From Mycolicibacter nonchromogenicus (GTDB taxonomy: Bacteria; Actinomycetota; Actinomycetes; Mycobacteriales; Mycobacteriaceae): 64,000 nt of DNA. Shown here one piece after another: positions 40,535 to 49,533 of the stretch. The stretch covers positions 1 through 64,000 of the forward strand of contig NZ_LQPI01000032.1 of the NCBI RefSeq assembly GCF_002101775.1. Direction: 5' to 3'. Position 1 is the first letter of the stretch; each line of letters opens with the position of its first letter. Both the position numbers and the translations under genes were made by a program. Below the pieces are notes generated by a model that ran no database searches, was not told where the DNA came from, and saw only the letters and a program-made list of their open reading frames with translations.

Positions 40535-41800
40535 TTGAACGGCGAGGCGGGTGAGTCGGCGACGGAGCGGTTGTCCGCCGACGGACCCAGCCGCACCCGA
40601 GTCGCCCTACTCGGGTCCGGTGATCTGAGCCGCGAGCTGGTGACGGCGCTGCAGCGCCTCGGGGCCGAGGTGATCGCCCTCGATCGCTACGCTGACGGCG
40701 CCCTGCACGGCGTTGTTGATCGCTCGGTGGTGGTGGACCTGAGCGACAACGACGAATTGGCGGCCGCCATCAGGTGGTTGCAGCCGAAGTTCGTCGTGGT
40801 TGCCTCGGAGGTGGTGGCAACCGAGGCCTTGGCCGCCGCCGCCGACACCGGGGTCACCCAATTGGTGCCCGGCATCCCGGGGGCGCGGTTGGCCGCAGAT
40901 CCAGAGGGCATGCGACGTCTGGCGTCCGAGGAACTGGGTTTGCCCACCGCGCCGTTCTGGTTCGTCGGCTCGCTCGAGGAACTGCGCGAGGTGGCCCAGC
41001 GGGCCGGTTACCCGATGTCGGTCAAACCGGTGGACGGTTCGCTCGGTGAGGGCCGTTCGGTGATGGTCCGCGACAGCGACATCGAACCCGCCTGGCAGCG
41101 TGCGGTGGCGGCCAGCGCAACGGCGTCATCTCCGCGGGTGCTGGCCGAGACCGTCGTGGAGGTCGACAGCGAGGTCACCCTGTTGGCCGTCCACCGTGAC
41201 GGGCCGCAGGGGCCGGCGCTGGACTTCTGCGCACCCATCGGCCACCGCAGCATTGAAGAGCCGAACGGTCAACTGACGGTGGAGTTCTGGCAACCGCACT
41301 CGATGAGCCCGGTGGCGCTGGACGCGGCCAAGTCGATCGCCGCACGGGTTGCCCGCGCCCTGGGTGGGCGCGGTTTGTTCGGAGTGGAGCTGCTGGTATA
41401 CGGCGATGAGGTGTATTTCGCCGGGGTCAACCTCCGGCCGTATGACGCGACGCTGCTGACGCTGCGTACCCAGCGGCTCTCGGGTTTTGAGCTGCAGGCG
41501 CGCGGGATCCTGGGGCTGGCGACCGACAGCATCATGATCTCGCCCGGGGCCGCCCGCCTGATCTACTCGCGCCGTCGGGTCGGCACCGCCGTCGAGTCGG
41601 ACGGCCAGTCGGAGCCGGACCGGCTGGCGGTGGTCGCCGATGCACTCAGCGTGACTGAAAGTGATGTGGTGATGTTCGCCCACCACGAGGGCCACCCCCG
41701 CCGGCGGCTGGGCTTGGCGCTGGCAACCGGGCCGGACGTCACCGTCGCCCGCGACCGTGCGGCGCAGGTGGCGACCGTTCTGGGCAAGCTCTGGCCGTGA
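40535..41800 (+). CDS. purT: PurT-family ATP-grasp protein with altered active site
   Basis: 421 aa from the TTG at 40535, with GGGAGGG 8 nt upstream. It is clearly the PurT fold: LLGSGDLSRELVTALQRLGA at the start, an ATP-grasp core (FGVELLVYGDEVYFAGV) and RRRLGLALATG near the end. PurT makes formyl-GAR from GAR, formate and ATP. By alignment to my recollection of the E. coli enzyme, several ligands differ: E22 is Asp, E82 is Ala, E279 (Mg2+) is Gly, K355 is His, and the P-loop Lys is Glu. E267 and D286 are kept. It is syntenic with Rv0389. Formyltransferase activity is doubtful. Confidence 0.85.
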   Translation: MNGEAGESATERLSADGPSRTRVALLGSGDLSRELVTALQRLGAEVIALDRYADGALHGVVDRSVVVDLSDNDELAAAIRWLQPKFVVVASEVVATEALAAAADTGVTQLVPGIPGARLAADPEGMRRLASEELGLPTAPFWFVGSLEELREVAQRAGYPMSVKPVDGSLGEGRSVMVRDSDIEPAWQRAVAASATASSPRVLAETVVEVDSEVTLLAVHRDGPQGPALDFCAPIGHRSIEEPNGQLTVEFWQPHSMSPVALDAAKSIAARVARALGGRGLFGVELLVYGDEVYFAGVNLRPYDATLLTLRTQRLSGFELQARGILGLATDSIMISPGAARLIYSRRRVGTAVESDGQSEPDRLAVVADALSVTESDVVMFAHHEGHPRRRLGLALATGPDVTVARDRAAQVATVLGKLWP

Positions 41801-41843
41801 CCCCGCGTGGCGTGAACGAGGCTCAGATGCAAGACTTTCGCAG

Positions 41844-42248
41844 GTGAGCTACGCAGGAGATATCACACCTGAGCAGGCCTGGGCGATACTGCGCGACGAC
41901 CCGGCGGCGACGCTGATCGACGTGCGTACCGACGCCGAATGGCGCTTCGTCGGACTTCCCGACGTCTCCGGCCTGGGCCGCGAACTGGTCTGCATCGAGT
42001 GGGTTCACTCCGATGGAACCCCCAACCGGGACTTCTCGCGCGAACTGGCGGCGCGCGTCAAAGGCGGGCCGGCAATCTTCCTGTGCCGTTCGGGCAACCG
42101 GTCGATCGGCGCCGCCGAAGCCGGCACCGCGCTGGGCCTGACCCCTTCCTACAACGTGCTGGACGGCTTCGAGGGCCATCTCGACGAGCACTCCCACCGG
42201 GGCGGGTCCGGCTGGCGCGCCGTCGGCCTGCCCTGGACGCAGTCATGA
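41844..42248 (+). CDS. Rhodanese-domain protein (Rv0390-like)
   Basis: 134 aa single rhodanese domain. The active loop is FLCRSGNRSIGAA with catalytic C81, and ATLIDVRTDAEW marks the N-terminal half. It may carry persulfide sulfur. The GTG start at 41844 gives a standard length, but no good ribosome-binding site precedes it. ATGA overlap couples it to metZ, which needs a reduced sulfur source and is neighboured the same way in M. tuberculosis (Rv0390-Rv0391). Confidence 0.85.
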   Translation: MSYAGDITPEQAWAILRDDPAATLIDVRTDAEWRFVGLPDVSGLGRELVCIEWVHSDGTPNRDFSRELAARVKGGPAIFLCRSGNRSIGAAEAGTALGLTPSYNVLDGFEGHLDEHSHRGGSGWRAVGLPWTQS

Positions 42249-43531
42249 GCGAATCCGAACCGACCCGCTCGGGTAGATGCGCCGGTCCCAGCGTCGGCTC
42301 TCCTTCGTCGAGCCTCGCTGAACCGTCGGTCCGCACCCCCAAACCGCTGCCCGATGGTGTCAGCGCGGCCACCATCGGGGTGCGCGGCGGACTGCTGCGT
42401 TCGCAGTTCGAGGAGACCGCCGAAGGGTTGTTCCTGAGCTCGGGCTACGTCTATGACTCGGCGGCCGCCGCAGAGCGGGCGTTCACCGGCGAGGTCGAAC
42501 GGTTCGTCTACTCGCGCTACGGCAACCCGACGGTGTCGATGTTCGAGGAACGTCTGCGCCTTATCGAAGGGGCCCCGGCGGCGTTCGCCACGGCCAGCGG
42601 CATGGCGGCGGTGTTCGTGGCACTGGGCGCGCTACTGAAGGCCGGCGACCGTCTGGTGGCCGCCCGCAGTCTGTTCGGATCCTGCTTCGTGATCTGCAAC
42701 GAGATCCTGCCCCGCTGGGGTGTGGAAACCGTGTTCGTCGACGGCGAGGATCTGGCGCAGTGGGAGCAGGCGCTGTCGGTGCCCACCAATGCGGTGTTCT
42801 TCGAGACACCGTCCAACCCGATGCAGTCGCTGGTGGACATTGCCGCAGTCACCGAGCTGGCCCACGCCGCCGGCGCAAAAGTGGTGCTGGACAACGTGTT
42901 CGCCACCCCCCTGCTGCAGCAGGGCATACCGCTCGGGGTGGACGTGGTGGTGTACTCCGGCACCAAACACCTCGACGGCCAGGGGCGTGTTCTGGGCGGG
43001 GCGATCCTGGGCGACCAGGAGTACATCGACGGCCCGGTGCAGACCCTGATGCGGCACACCGGACCTGCGCTGAGCGCCTTCAACGCGTGGATCTTGTTGA
43101 AAGGCCTGGAAACACTGGCCGTTCGGGTCGACTACGCAAATTCCGCAGCGCTGAAGATCGCGACGTTCCTGGAGCAGCACCCGGCGGTGAGCTGGGTGCG
43201 CTATCCCTTCTTGACCTCGCATCCGCAATACGACTTGGCGCGCAGACAGATGTCCGGCGGCGGCACCGTCATCACGTTCGAGCTCGCCGGGTCCGACAGC
43301 GGCGCCAAACAGCGGGCGTTCGACCTGCTGGACAAGCTGAAGCTGATCGACATCTCCAACAACCTGGGGGATGCCAAGTCGTTGATCACCCACCCGGCCA
43401 CCACCACCCACCGGGCGATGGGACCCGAAGGGCGCGCGGCAATCGGACTCGGTGACGGCGTGGTGCGGATCTCGGTCGGGCTGGAAGGCACCGACGACCT
43501 CATCGCCGACCTGGATCAGGCGCTGGGCTGA
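42245..43531 (+). CDS. metZ: O-succinylhomoserine sulfhydrylase
   Basis: 428 aa PLP enzyme of the Cys/Met gamma family. The PLP lysine is in YSGTKHLDGQGR (K241), with SRYGNPTVSMFEERL and LDNVFATPLLQQG around it. It makes homocysteine from O-succinylhomoserine and sulfide. The M. tuberculosis protein has 406 residues, and the extra length here is an N-terminal Ser/Pro/Gly segment (about 8-28) encoded by an imperfect palindrome. The start overlaps the rhodanese stop. Confidence 0.95.
   Translation: MSESEPTRSGRCAGPSVGSPSSSLAEPSVRTPKPLPDGVSAATIGVRGGLLRSQFEETAEGLFLSSGYVYDSAAAAERAFTGEVERFVYSRYGNPTVSMFEERLRLIEGAPAAFATASGMAAVFVALGALLKAGDRLVAARSLFGSCFVICNEILPRWGVETVFVDGEDLAQWEQALSVPTNAVFFETPSNPMQSLVDIAAVTELAHAAGAKVVLDNVFATPLLQQGIPLGVDVVVYSGTKHLDGQGRVLGGAILGDQEYIDGPVQTLMRHTGPALSAFNAWILLKGLETLAVRVDYANSAALKIATFLEQHPAVSWVRYPFLTSHPQYDLARRQMSGGGTVITFELAGSDSGAKQRAFDLLDKLKLIDISNNLGDAKSLITHPATTTHRAMGPEGRAAIGLGDGVVRISVGLEGTDDLIADLDQALG
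42283..42325. repeat. Imperfect palindrome inside metZ 5' end
   Basis: Arms CGGT-CAGCG-GGCTC and GAGCC-CGCTG-ACCG are complementary in three blocks around a 9-nt loop. It encodes the extra residues absent from the M. tuberculosis MetZ N-terminus, so it looks like an in-frame insertion of a small palindromic repeat. Confidence 0.5.
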
Positions 43532-43538
43532 GGAGTCA

Positions 43539-43567
43539 CGCCGCGGGTCGGGTCGCAACCCGCGGCG
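43539..43567. terminator. Bidirectional terminator between metZ and SDR gene
   Basis: CGCCGCGGGT and ACCCGCGGCG form a perfect 10-bp stem around a 9-nt loop, 7 nt after the metZ stop and 13 nt from the convergent SDR stop. Confidence 0.8.
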
Positions 43568-43580
43568 TCACCCCTGACGC

Positions 43581-44435
43581 TCAGTCTCCTTCGACGACGC
43601 CGGTGGCGTGGGCCGCACGGTCCTCGTAGGCCTTGCGGGCCGCGGTGTCGAACTGCAGGAAGACCGTGTCGTTGTGGGTCTTCTTGTTCAACCAGCGACG
43701 GCCGCGGTCAGGCAGCAGGCTGGCCAGGATCGAGACGCGACGCCCGAAGCTGGGCACTGAAACCAGCGTCTTGGGCTTGTCGAGCACCTTGACCACACCG
43801 GCGGCGATGTCTTCGGGCTCGACCGGCTTCTGGGCACCCGACGGCGACGTTCCCGAGATCAACTCGGTGTTGGTGAAGGTGGGCAGCACGGCAGAGACCT
43901 TGACGCCCTGCGGCGCGAACTCGTCAGACATCGCGGTGGTCAGACCGACGACGGCGAACTTGGTTCCGGCGTAGAGCACCTGACCCGGCACCGCCACGAT
44001 GCCGGCCAGCGAAGCGATGTTGATGATGTGGCCGCTGCGCCGTTTGATCATCTCGGGAAGCACCAGCTGGCAGCCGTTGAGCACGCCGTAGAAGTTGACT
44101 TCGGTCGCCGAGCGGATGGACTCGGGCGACTGGTCGAGGAACGGCCCCACCGGCATGACGCCGGCATTGTTGATCAGCACGTCGATGTGGCCGTCGCCGT
44201 CGGCGCGGGCCTTGTCCAAAAACGTCGAGAACGATTCGCGGTCGGTGACGTCCAGCGGGTGGCCGCTGACCTGGCCGCTCGCGCTGAGCTGCTTTACCGC
44301 TTTGTCGAGAACCGCGACGTCACGGTCGCCGATGACGACCCGGGCGCCCCGCGCCAGCAGGGCCTTGGCAGTGGCCAGCCCGATACCACGGGCGGCGCCG
44401 GTGATGGCAATGGTCTTACCGCGAATGTTATCCAC
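43581..44435 (-). CDS. Short-chain dehydrogenase/reductase
   Basis: 284 aa from the GTG at 44435, 7 nt after TAAGTT. Cofactor motif ITGAARGIGLA (11-21), NNAG (89-92), Ser in NIASLAG and YAGTK (Y155/K159) are complete. The C-terminal extension (about 230-284) is basic. The substrate is unknown; mycobacterial relatives act on lipids or steroids. Confidence 0.87.
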   Translation of the reverse strand: MDNIRGKTIAITGAARGIGLATAKALLARGARVVIGDRDVAVLDKAVKQLSASGQVSGHPLDVTDRESFSTFLDKARADGDGHIDVLINNAGVMPVGPFLDQSPESIRSATEVNFYGVLNGCQLVLPEMIKRRSGHIINIASLAGIVAVPGQVLYAGTKFAVVGLTTAMSDEFAPQGVKVSAVLPTFTNTELISGTSPSGAQKPVEPEDIAAGVVKVLDKPKTLVSVPSFGRRVSILASLLPDRGRRWLNKKTHNDTVFLQFDTAARKAYEDRAAHATGVVEGD

Positions 44436-44442
44436 GACGACG

Positions 44443-44448
44443 AACTTA
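44443..44448 (-). promoter_or_regulatory. -10 element of the SDR gene (leaderless)
   Basis: TAAGTT on the minus strand ends 7 nt before the GTG at 44435. Confidence 0.4.
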
Positions 44449-44490
44449 ACAGGTGTCAAATACGGTGTCGACGGTGTGGCTGAGCTGCGC

Positions 44491-45252
44491 TCAGGACCAG
44501 CGTGACAGGAGCTCGCCGGCGTGCCTGCCCAGGGCAGTCTGCAGCAGCGGTCCGAAGCTGATCCGAGCGATGCCGAGCGGGCCGAAGGAGGCGGGATCGG
44601 CGGTATCCGGCGCGGCGAGCGCGTTGACCGGCTTCGGGAGGGCGGCGGCCAGGATCCGCAGCGTCTCGTCGTCATGGAAACCGAGCGGGTAGAGCACATC
44701 CGCGCCCGCCTGCGCGCACTCGGTCAGCCGCGCGATGGCCCGGTCGATGCGATCGGTGTCGTCACCGTCTTTGCGCAGGAACAGATCGGTGCGCGCGTTG
44801 ATCACCAGATGCGGACCCGCGGCGTCGGCGGCTGCCCGCAGCGCGGCCACGTAGTCGGCATGCTCGGACGAATCGCGCAGCCGCTTGTCTTCGCTGTGCA
44901 CCGAATCCTCGATGTTGCACCCCACCACACCGGCCTCCAGCAGGCCTTCGACCAGGTGGGCGGGCAGTGCGGCGTAGCCGGACTCGATGTCGAGGGACAC
45001 CGGGACGTCGACGGCGGCAGTGATCTGGCGCGCCCGGCCCAGGACTTCGGCGAGCGGCATGCCCTCTCCGTCGGACTTGCCCAGCGATTCGGCGACCGGC
45101 TTGCTGCCGATGGTCACCGCGGCGAATCCGGCGCTGACGGCCAGCTTCGCCGACCACACGTCCCACACGGTGGGCAGCACCACCGGATTGCCCGGTTGGT
45201 GCAGCGCGAGGAATGCCGCCGCCTTGCGCCCCAGATCCGCACTACTCGTCAT
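44491..45252 (-). CDS. Isocitrate lyase/PEP-mutase superfamily protein
   Basis: 253 aa from the ATG at 45252, 8 nt after GCAGGG. A GTG two codons earlier is the alternative. The TIM-barrel family pattern is PVVLPTVWDVWSAKL, VTIGSKPVAESLG, SLDIESGYAALP, GCNIEDSVH and VINARTDLFLR. The KKCGH catalytic loop of true isocitrate lyases is absent, so it more likely acts as a PEP-mutase-type carbon-carbon lyase. It resembles M. tuberculosis Rv1998c. The substrate is unknown. Confidence 0.82.
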   Translation of the reverse strand: MTSSADLGRKAAAFLALHQPGNPVVLPTVWDVWSAKLAVSAGFAAVTIGSKPVAESLGKSDGEGMPLAEVLGRARQITAAVDVPVSLDIESGYAALPAHLVEGLLEAGVVGCNIEDSVHSEDKRLRDSSEHADYVAALRAAADAAGPHLVINARTDLFLRKDGDDTDRIDRAIARLTECAQAGADVLYPLGFHDDETLRILAAALPKPVNALAAPDTADPASFGPLGIARISFGPLLQTALGRHAGELLSRWS

Positions 45253-45288
45253 TTTCACAACCCTGCCATGTGAGAATTCATCAGGGAA

Positions 45289-45316
45289 GTCCCGGGGTGG
45301 CTTCGGGGGCCGGGAC
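45289..45316 (-). terminator. Hairpin after fadE7
   Basis: GTCCCGG and CCGGGAC form a 7-bp stem around 14 nt, just beyond the fadE7 stop on the minus strand. It is a modest terminator. Confidence 0.45.
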
Positions 45317-45321
45317 CCGTC

Positions 45322-46506
45322 TCAGCGGAACGCGCCGAGGCCGGTGAACGCCTGGCCGAGCACCAGCTGATGCATCTCCGGGGTGCCCTCGTAGGTGAGC
45401 ACCGACTCCAGGTTGACCATGTGCCGAATCACCGGATATTCCAGCGATATCCCGTTGCCGCCCAGGATGGTTCGGGCAGTGCGGCAGATCTCCAACGCGG
45501 TGCGGGTGTTGTTGAGCTTGCCGAAGCTGACCTGCTCGGGACGCAGCCCGGTGCGGTCCTTGAGCCGGCCCAGGTGCAGAGACAGCAACTGTCCCTTGTG
45601 CAGTTCGAGGGCCATGTCGACGAGCTTGGCCTGGGTGAGCTGGAAACCGGCGATCGGCTTGCCGAACTGAGTGCGCTGCGTGGCGTAGTCACGGGCCGCC
45701 TGCCATGCGGAGCGGGCTGCACCCATTGCGCCCCAGATGATTCCGTACCGCGCTTCGGACAGGCTGGCCAGTGCGCCCTTGACGCCGCGGGCTTTGGGCA
45801 GCAGGGCATCGGCCGGCAGACGCACATCGTCGAGCACCAGCTCACTGGTGATCGAGGCGCGCAGGGAGAGTTTGTGGTGGATCGTGTTGGCGCTGAACCC
45901 GGGGGTGTCGGTGGGCACGATGAAACCGCGGACGCCGTCGTCGGTGGCTGCCCACACCACCGCCACGTCGGCGATCGAGCCGTTGGTGATCCACATCTTG
46001 CGGCCATTGAGAACCCAATCGGATCCGTCACGGCGGGCGCGGGTGGTCATGGCGGCCGGATCGGAGCCGACGTCGGGCTCGGTCAGCCCGAAACAGCCGA
46101 TCAGTTCACCGGCGGCCATGCCCGGCAGCCACTGTTGCTTCTGCTCTTCGGACCCGTTGTTGTAGATCGAGAACATGGCCAGCGAGCCCTGCACCGACAC
46201 CAAAGAGCGCAGGCCGGAGTCGGCGGCCTCCAACTCCACGCAGGCCAGCCCGTAATGCACCGCCGATGCCCCGCCGCAGCCGTAACCGTCCAGGTGCATG
46301 CCCAACAGTCCGAGTTTGCCGAACTCCCGGGCCAGTTCCCGGGCCGGCAGGTCACCGATCTCGAACCATTCGGCGATGTGCGGCATGACGTGTTCGGCGC
46401 AGAACTTCGCGACGGTGTCCCGCAGCGCGATTTCGTCATCCGAGAGCAGGGTGTCCAGGCTCAGCGGATCGATCGGGTCGAAGGGCGCGCTGCCACCGGT
46501 TGCCAT
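45322..46506 (-). CDS. fadE7: Acyl-CoA dehydrogenase FadE7 (glutaryl-CoA dehydrogenase-like)
   Basis: 394 aa flavoenzyme, almost the length of M. tuberculosis FadE7 (395). FAD/substrate motifs are CFGLTEPDVGSDPAAMTT and KMWITNG, and the catalytic Glu is in LTYEGTPEMHQLVLGQAFTG. The C-terminal pattern is closest to glutaryl-CoA dehydrogenases. It oxidises an acyl-CoA at the alpha-beta bond. It lies 57 nt after the PGRS gene on the same strand. Confidence 0.92.
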   Translation of the reverse strand: MATGGSAPFDPIDPLSLDTLLSDDEIALRDTVAKFCAEHVMPHIAEWFEIGDLPARELAREFGKLGLLGMHLDGYGCGGASAVHYGLACVELEAADSGLRSLVSVQGSLAMFSIYNNGSEEQKQQWLPGMAAGELIGCFGLTEPDVGSDPAAMTTRARRDGSDWVLNGRKMWITNGSIADVAVVWAATDDGVRGFIVPTDTPGFSANTIHHKLSLRASITSELVLDDVRLPADALLPKARGVKGALASLSEARYGIIWGAMGAARSAWQAARDYATQRTQFGKPIAGFQLTQAKLVDMALELHKGQLLSLHLGRLKDRTGLRPEQVSFGKLNNTRTALEICRTARTILGGNGISLEYPVIRHMVNLESVLTYEGTPEMHQLVLGQAFTGLGAFR

Positions 46507-46563
46507 TCGTTCATCCTGCCACCACGCGGGCGGGCGGGACCGGGGTCAGCTTCCGCCGTCGGG

Positions 46564-49533
46564 CTACGCGCTCGGTGTCCCGGGCGCGCCGGGGGTTCCG
46601 TCGGCGCTGCCGTTGCCGCCGTCTCCGCCGGCCTGGCCAGCTACGCCGTCAGCACCGCCGTTGGCTCCGTTGCCTCCGACGCCGCCGCTACCGTCGCCGT
46701 TCGGGCCGATCTGACCGCCGTTACCACCGGTGCCGCCAGCTCCGCCGGCGCCGCCGGGGCCGGTCTCGGTGGCGGCTGCGCCGTTACCGCCGTTGCCGCC
46801 GGCGCCGCCGTCGCCGCCATCAGCGGTCGCTGTGCCGTTGCCCCCGGCCCCGCCAGTGCCGCCCGCACCGCCTGCTCCCCCCGGTTGGACGATGGGGTCG
46901 GTGTCGTCGCCGGGCGTGGTCGGCGCGGTGTAGTCCAGACCGCTGGTGCCCGCGTTGCCGCCGGCACCACCGTTGCCGCCGGTACCACCGTCCAGCCCGG
47001 TGCCGCCATGTCCGCCGGTGCCGCCCTGCACTGTGGTGCTGCTTCCGCCGGTGCCGCCGGAGCCGCCGGTGCTGCCGGCTCCGATTCCGGCACCGCCGTT
47101 GCCACCGATTCCGCCGGCGAGGCCCCCGGAAATGCTGGGGGTCGTGCTTCCAGCAGCGCCGGTTCCTCCGGTACCGCCGCTGCCGCCATTGATTCCGGCA
47201 CCGCCGGTGCCGCCCTGGCCGCCGACGGACTGGGTGCCCGTACCACCTGCGCCGCCATCGCCACCGGTGCCGGCGTCTCCAGCACCGCCACCGCCGCCAC
47301 CGCCGCCGCCACCCGTGCCGAGAGGCGGCGGAGTACCGCCATTGGCGATATCGCCCAGACCATTGAAAACGCCCCCAATGCCGGTAGCGCCAGTGCCACC
47401 GGTACCGCCGTGGCCCCCGACGCCGCCGTTGCTGCTGCCCCCGGCGCCGCCTGTTCCGCCGTTGCCGCCACTGCCGCTGAAGACAGAACCCGTACCGCCG
47501 GCTCCTCCAGTGCCGCCATATCCGGCGGATGCGCCGCTAGTGCCGTCGCCGCCGCTGCCTCCGGTTCCGCCGTTACCCCCGTCGCCGGACAATGGGCCGG
47601 TCGAGGCACCGTTTCCACCGCTTCCGCCGTTACCGGCCACAGCGTTGGCACCGCTGGCGTCGCCACCGCCGCCGCCGGTGCCACCCGTGCCAGGCGTACC
47701 TGAGCCGCCCAACATGCCGCCACCGCTGCCGTTGCCACCATCGCCGCCGGTACCTGCCAGGCTCGCCGCACCGTTGGCGACTCCGCCGGCTCCACCAGCT
47801 CCGCCGTCCGCGCCTTCACCACCGAAAACTGAGGTAATCGACGAATTGAAAAGTGGACTTTCGAGAGTTCCGGCTAGTTCGGCGAGCCTGTCGAGCTGGG
47901 CCTGCACTTCCTCGGGTGTCTTGCCGGAGAGTGTCGAGATTTGCGTGAGGGCCGCGCCGAAGTGCTCGGGCGAGCCGTAGACACTGACCAACGAACCGGC
48001 ATTGCCCCCGTCGCCCCCGTCGCCCGCTGCGCCGGTGGTACCGGTGCTCGCACCGCCCGTCCCGCCGGCGCCACCCGCACCTGCGGTGCCACCACTGACC
48101 ATTCCTCCCAACCCGCCGGTGCCTCCATTGCCACCGGCACCGCCGGTGCTGTCGGTACCGGTTGCAGCGCCCCCGGTACCGCCCGCGCCGCCCTCCCCGC
48201 CCCGACCGCCGAACAGGAGACCGCCGAGGCCACCGAAGCCGCCTGCGCCGCCCGCGCCTGCTGTGCTGCCGTCGCCGTTCGCGGCTCCACCGGTACCGCC
48301 GCTGCCGCCCGCGCCACCGGTACTGCCGTAGATGCCGACAGTGGTGCCGCCTTGGCCGCCGGCCCCGCCGGCACCTGCAACACCCTCGTCGCCGTCAACG
48401 GCTCCACCTGCGCCACCGTGCCCTCCCGACGCCCCGGTGCCGCCGAACAGGGAAAAGGTGCCACCACCCATTCCGCCATTGCCACCAGCACCGGCCACCT
48501 CCGTGGCATCGCCGCCGTTGCCGCCGTCACCGGCCGCTCCGCCGGTGACGCCACCGAATCGCGCCCACGAGAGGCTGCCGTCACCGCCGTTGCCACCGGC
48601 ACCGCCGGTCGCGCCACTGCCGCCGGCGCCGCCGGTGCCACCGGCCCCACCGATCTTGAACAGGCGGGCTCCGATCGCGGGGTTCGAGCCGACGACACTC
48701 GGGCCGTTGGCCACCGGGACGCCACCGTTGCCGCCGTTGCCCCCGGCCCCGCCCGTGCCGTCCAGCGCGTCGCCGCCAGCCCCACCAGTGCCGCCGAAAC
48801 CGCCTACGGAGAACCACTTTCCGGCCGCACCGCCGCCGTCACCGCCGTCGCCGCCGATATCGCCGGCGAGGCCCGCGCCACCGTCGCCGCCCGCACCGCC
48901 GATACCGATCAGCGTTCCGCTGGTGCCGCCATCACCGCCGTCGGCGCCAGCCCCGCCGATACCGCCGGCCCCGCCGTTGCCGAACCAGCCGGCCGCGCCA
49001 CCATTCCCGCCGACCAGGCCCGCGATGTCGGAGTCATAGCCGTCGCCGCCGTCGCCGAACAGCCAGCCCCCGGCGCCGCCGGTCGGGTCGACCTCGGTGC
49101 CGTCGACCCCGTTGCAGATCAGTCCACACACGGTGGCGGAGGCGAACAGCGGATTGATCAGATCATTGAGCTGCTGCCCGAACGGGCTGGACATCCAGTC
49201 CTGCATGCCGCTGTGCAACTGCAGATAGAGGTCCTGGGCGAAATCGGCGAAGTTGAACGTCGAGAAGCTGAAATCAGCCGCGCCCACACCGTCGAACCAG
49301 TTCGACAGATCCCCAAGGCCCAGGGTGCTCGGCTCGAACACCGCGCTGCCCACATCATCCGAGTCGAACCAGCTGGTCGAGTCCAGCCAGTAGCTCGGGT
49401 CGAGCAGATCCTCGAGATCGGCACTGGCGTTCGGCGCCAAAGCCAGGGGGCTCAGTCCCACGGCGAGCGCGGCGCCCGCAGTCACGGTGCGGTGGCGGCG
49501 CTGGGATGCAAGGGATTTGCGCTTGCGCGACAT
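46564..49533 (-). CDS. Secreted PGRS protein without PE domain
   Basis: 989 aa from the ATG at 49533 (GAGAGG upstream); a GTG two codons earlier is possible. A signal peptide (basic RKRKS start, then AGAALAVGLSPLALA, cleavage near NASA-DL) replaces the PE domain. A 110-residue helical region follows and ends in GLICNGVDG, close to the GNGADG linker of PE_PGRS proteins, then GGAGGWLFGDGG opens the glycine-rich domain. A non-repetitive helical insert (about 518-571, HFGAALTQISTLSGKTPEEV) interrupts the GGx repeats. It is probably a cell-surface protein. Its function is unknown. Confidence 0.88.
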   Translation of the reverse strand: MSRKRKSLASQRRHRTVTAGAALAVGLSPLALAPNASADLEDLLDPSYWLDSTSWFDSDDVGSAVFEPSTLGLGDLSNWFDGVGAADFSFSTFNFADFAQDLYLQLHSGMQDWMSSPFGQQLNDLINPLFASATVCGLICNGVDGTEVDPTGGAGGWLFGDGGDGYDSDIAGLVGGNGGAAGWFGNGGAGGIGGAGADGGDGGTSGTLIGIGGAGGDGGAGLAGDIGGDGGDGGGAAGKWFSVGGFGGTGGAGGDALDGTGGAGGNGGNGGVPVANGPSVVGSNPAIGARLFKIGGAGGTGGAGGSGATGGAGGNGGDGSLSWARFGGVTGGAAGDGGNGGDATEVAGAGGNGGMGGGTFSLFGGTGASGGHGGAGGAVDGDEGVAGAGGAGGQGGTTVGIYGSTGGAGGSGGTGGAANGDGSTAGAGGAGGFGGLGGLLFGGRGGEGGAGGTGGAATGTDSTGGAGGNGGTGGLGGMVSGGTAGAGGAGGTGGASTGTTGAAGDGGDGGNAGSLVSVYGSPEHFGAALTQISTLSGKTPEEVQAQLDRLAELAGTLESPLFNSSITSVFGGEGADGGAGGAGGVANGAASLAGTGGDGGNGSGGGMLGGSGTPGTGGTGGGGGDASGANAVAGNGGSGGNGASTGPLSGDGGNGGTGGSGGDGTSGASAGYGGTGGAGGTGSVFSGSGGNGGTGGAGGSSNGGVGGHGGTGGTGATGIGGVFNGLGDIANGGTPPPLGTGGGGGGGGGGAGDAGTGGDGGAGGTGTQSVGGQGGTGGAGINGGSGGTGGTGAAGSTTPSISGGLAGGIGGNGGAGIGAGSTGGSGGTGGSSTTVQGGTGGHGGTGLDGGTGGNGGAGGNAGTSGLDYTAPTTPGDDTDPIVQPGGAGGAGGTGGAGGNGTATADGGDGGAGGNGGNGAAATETGPGGAGGAGGTGGNGGQIGPNGDGSGGVGGNGANGGADGVAGQAGGDGGNGSADGTPGAPGTPSA
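46580..49070. repeat. PGRS-type glycine-codon repeat tract
   Basis: Imperfect GCC/CCG-rich triplet repeats (read on the minus strand as GGx codons) cover this interval, broken only near 47822-47982. The tract yields long false open frames on the other strand. Confidence 0.85.

Noticed and set aside
46580..49070. Possible CRISPR or tandem repeat array
   Set aside because: The repeats are irregular triplet-based GGx codons in a coding frame. No constant repeat-spacer unit exists.
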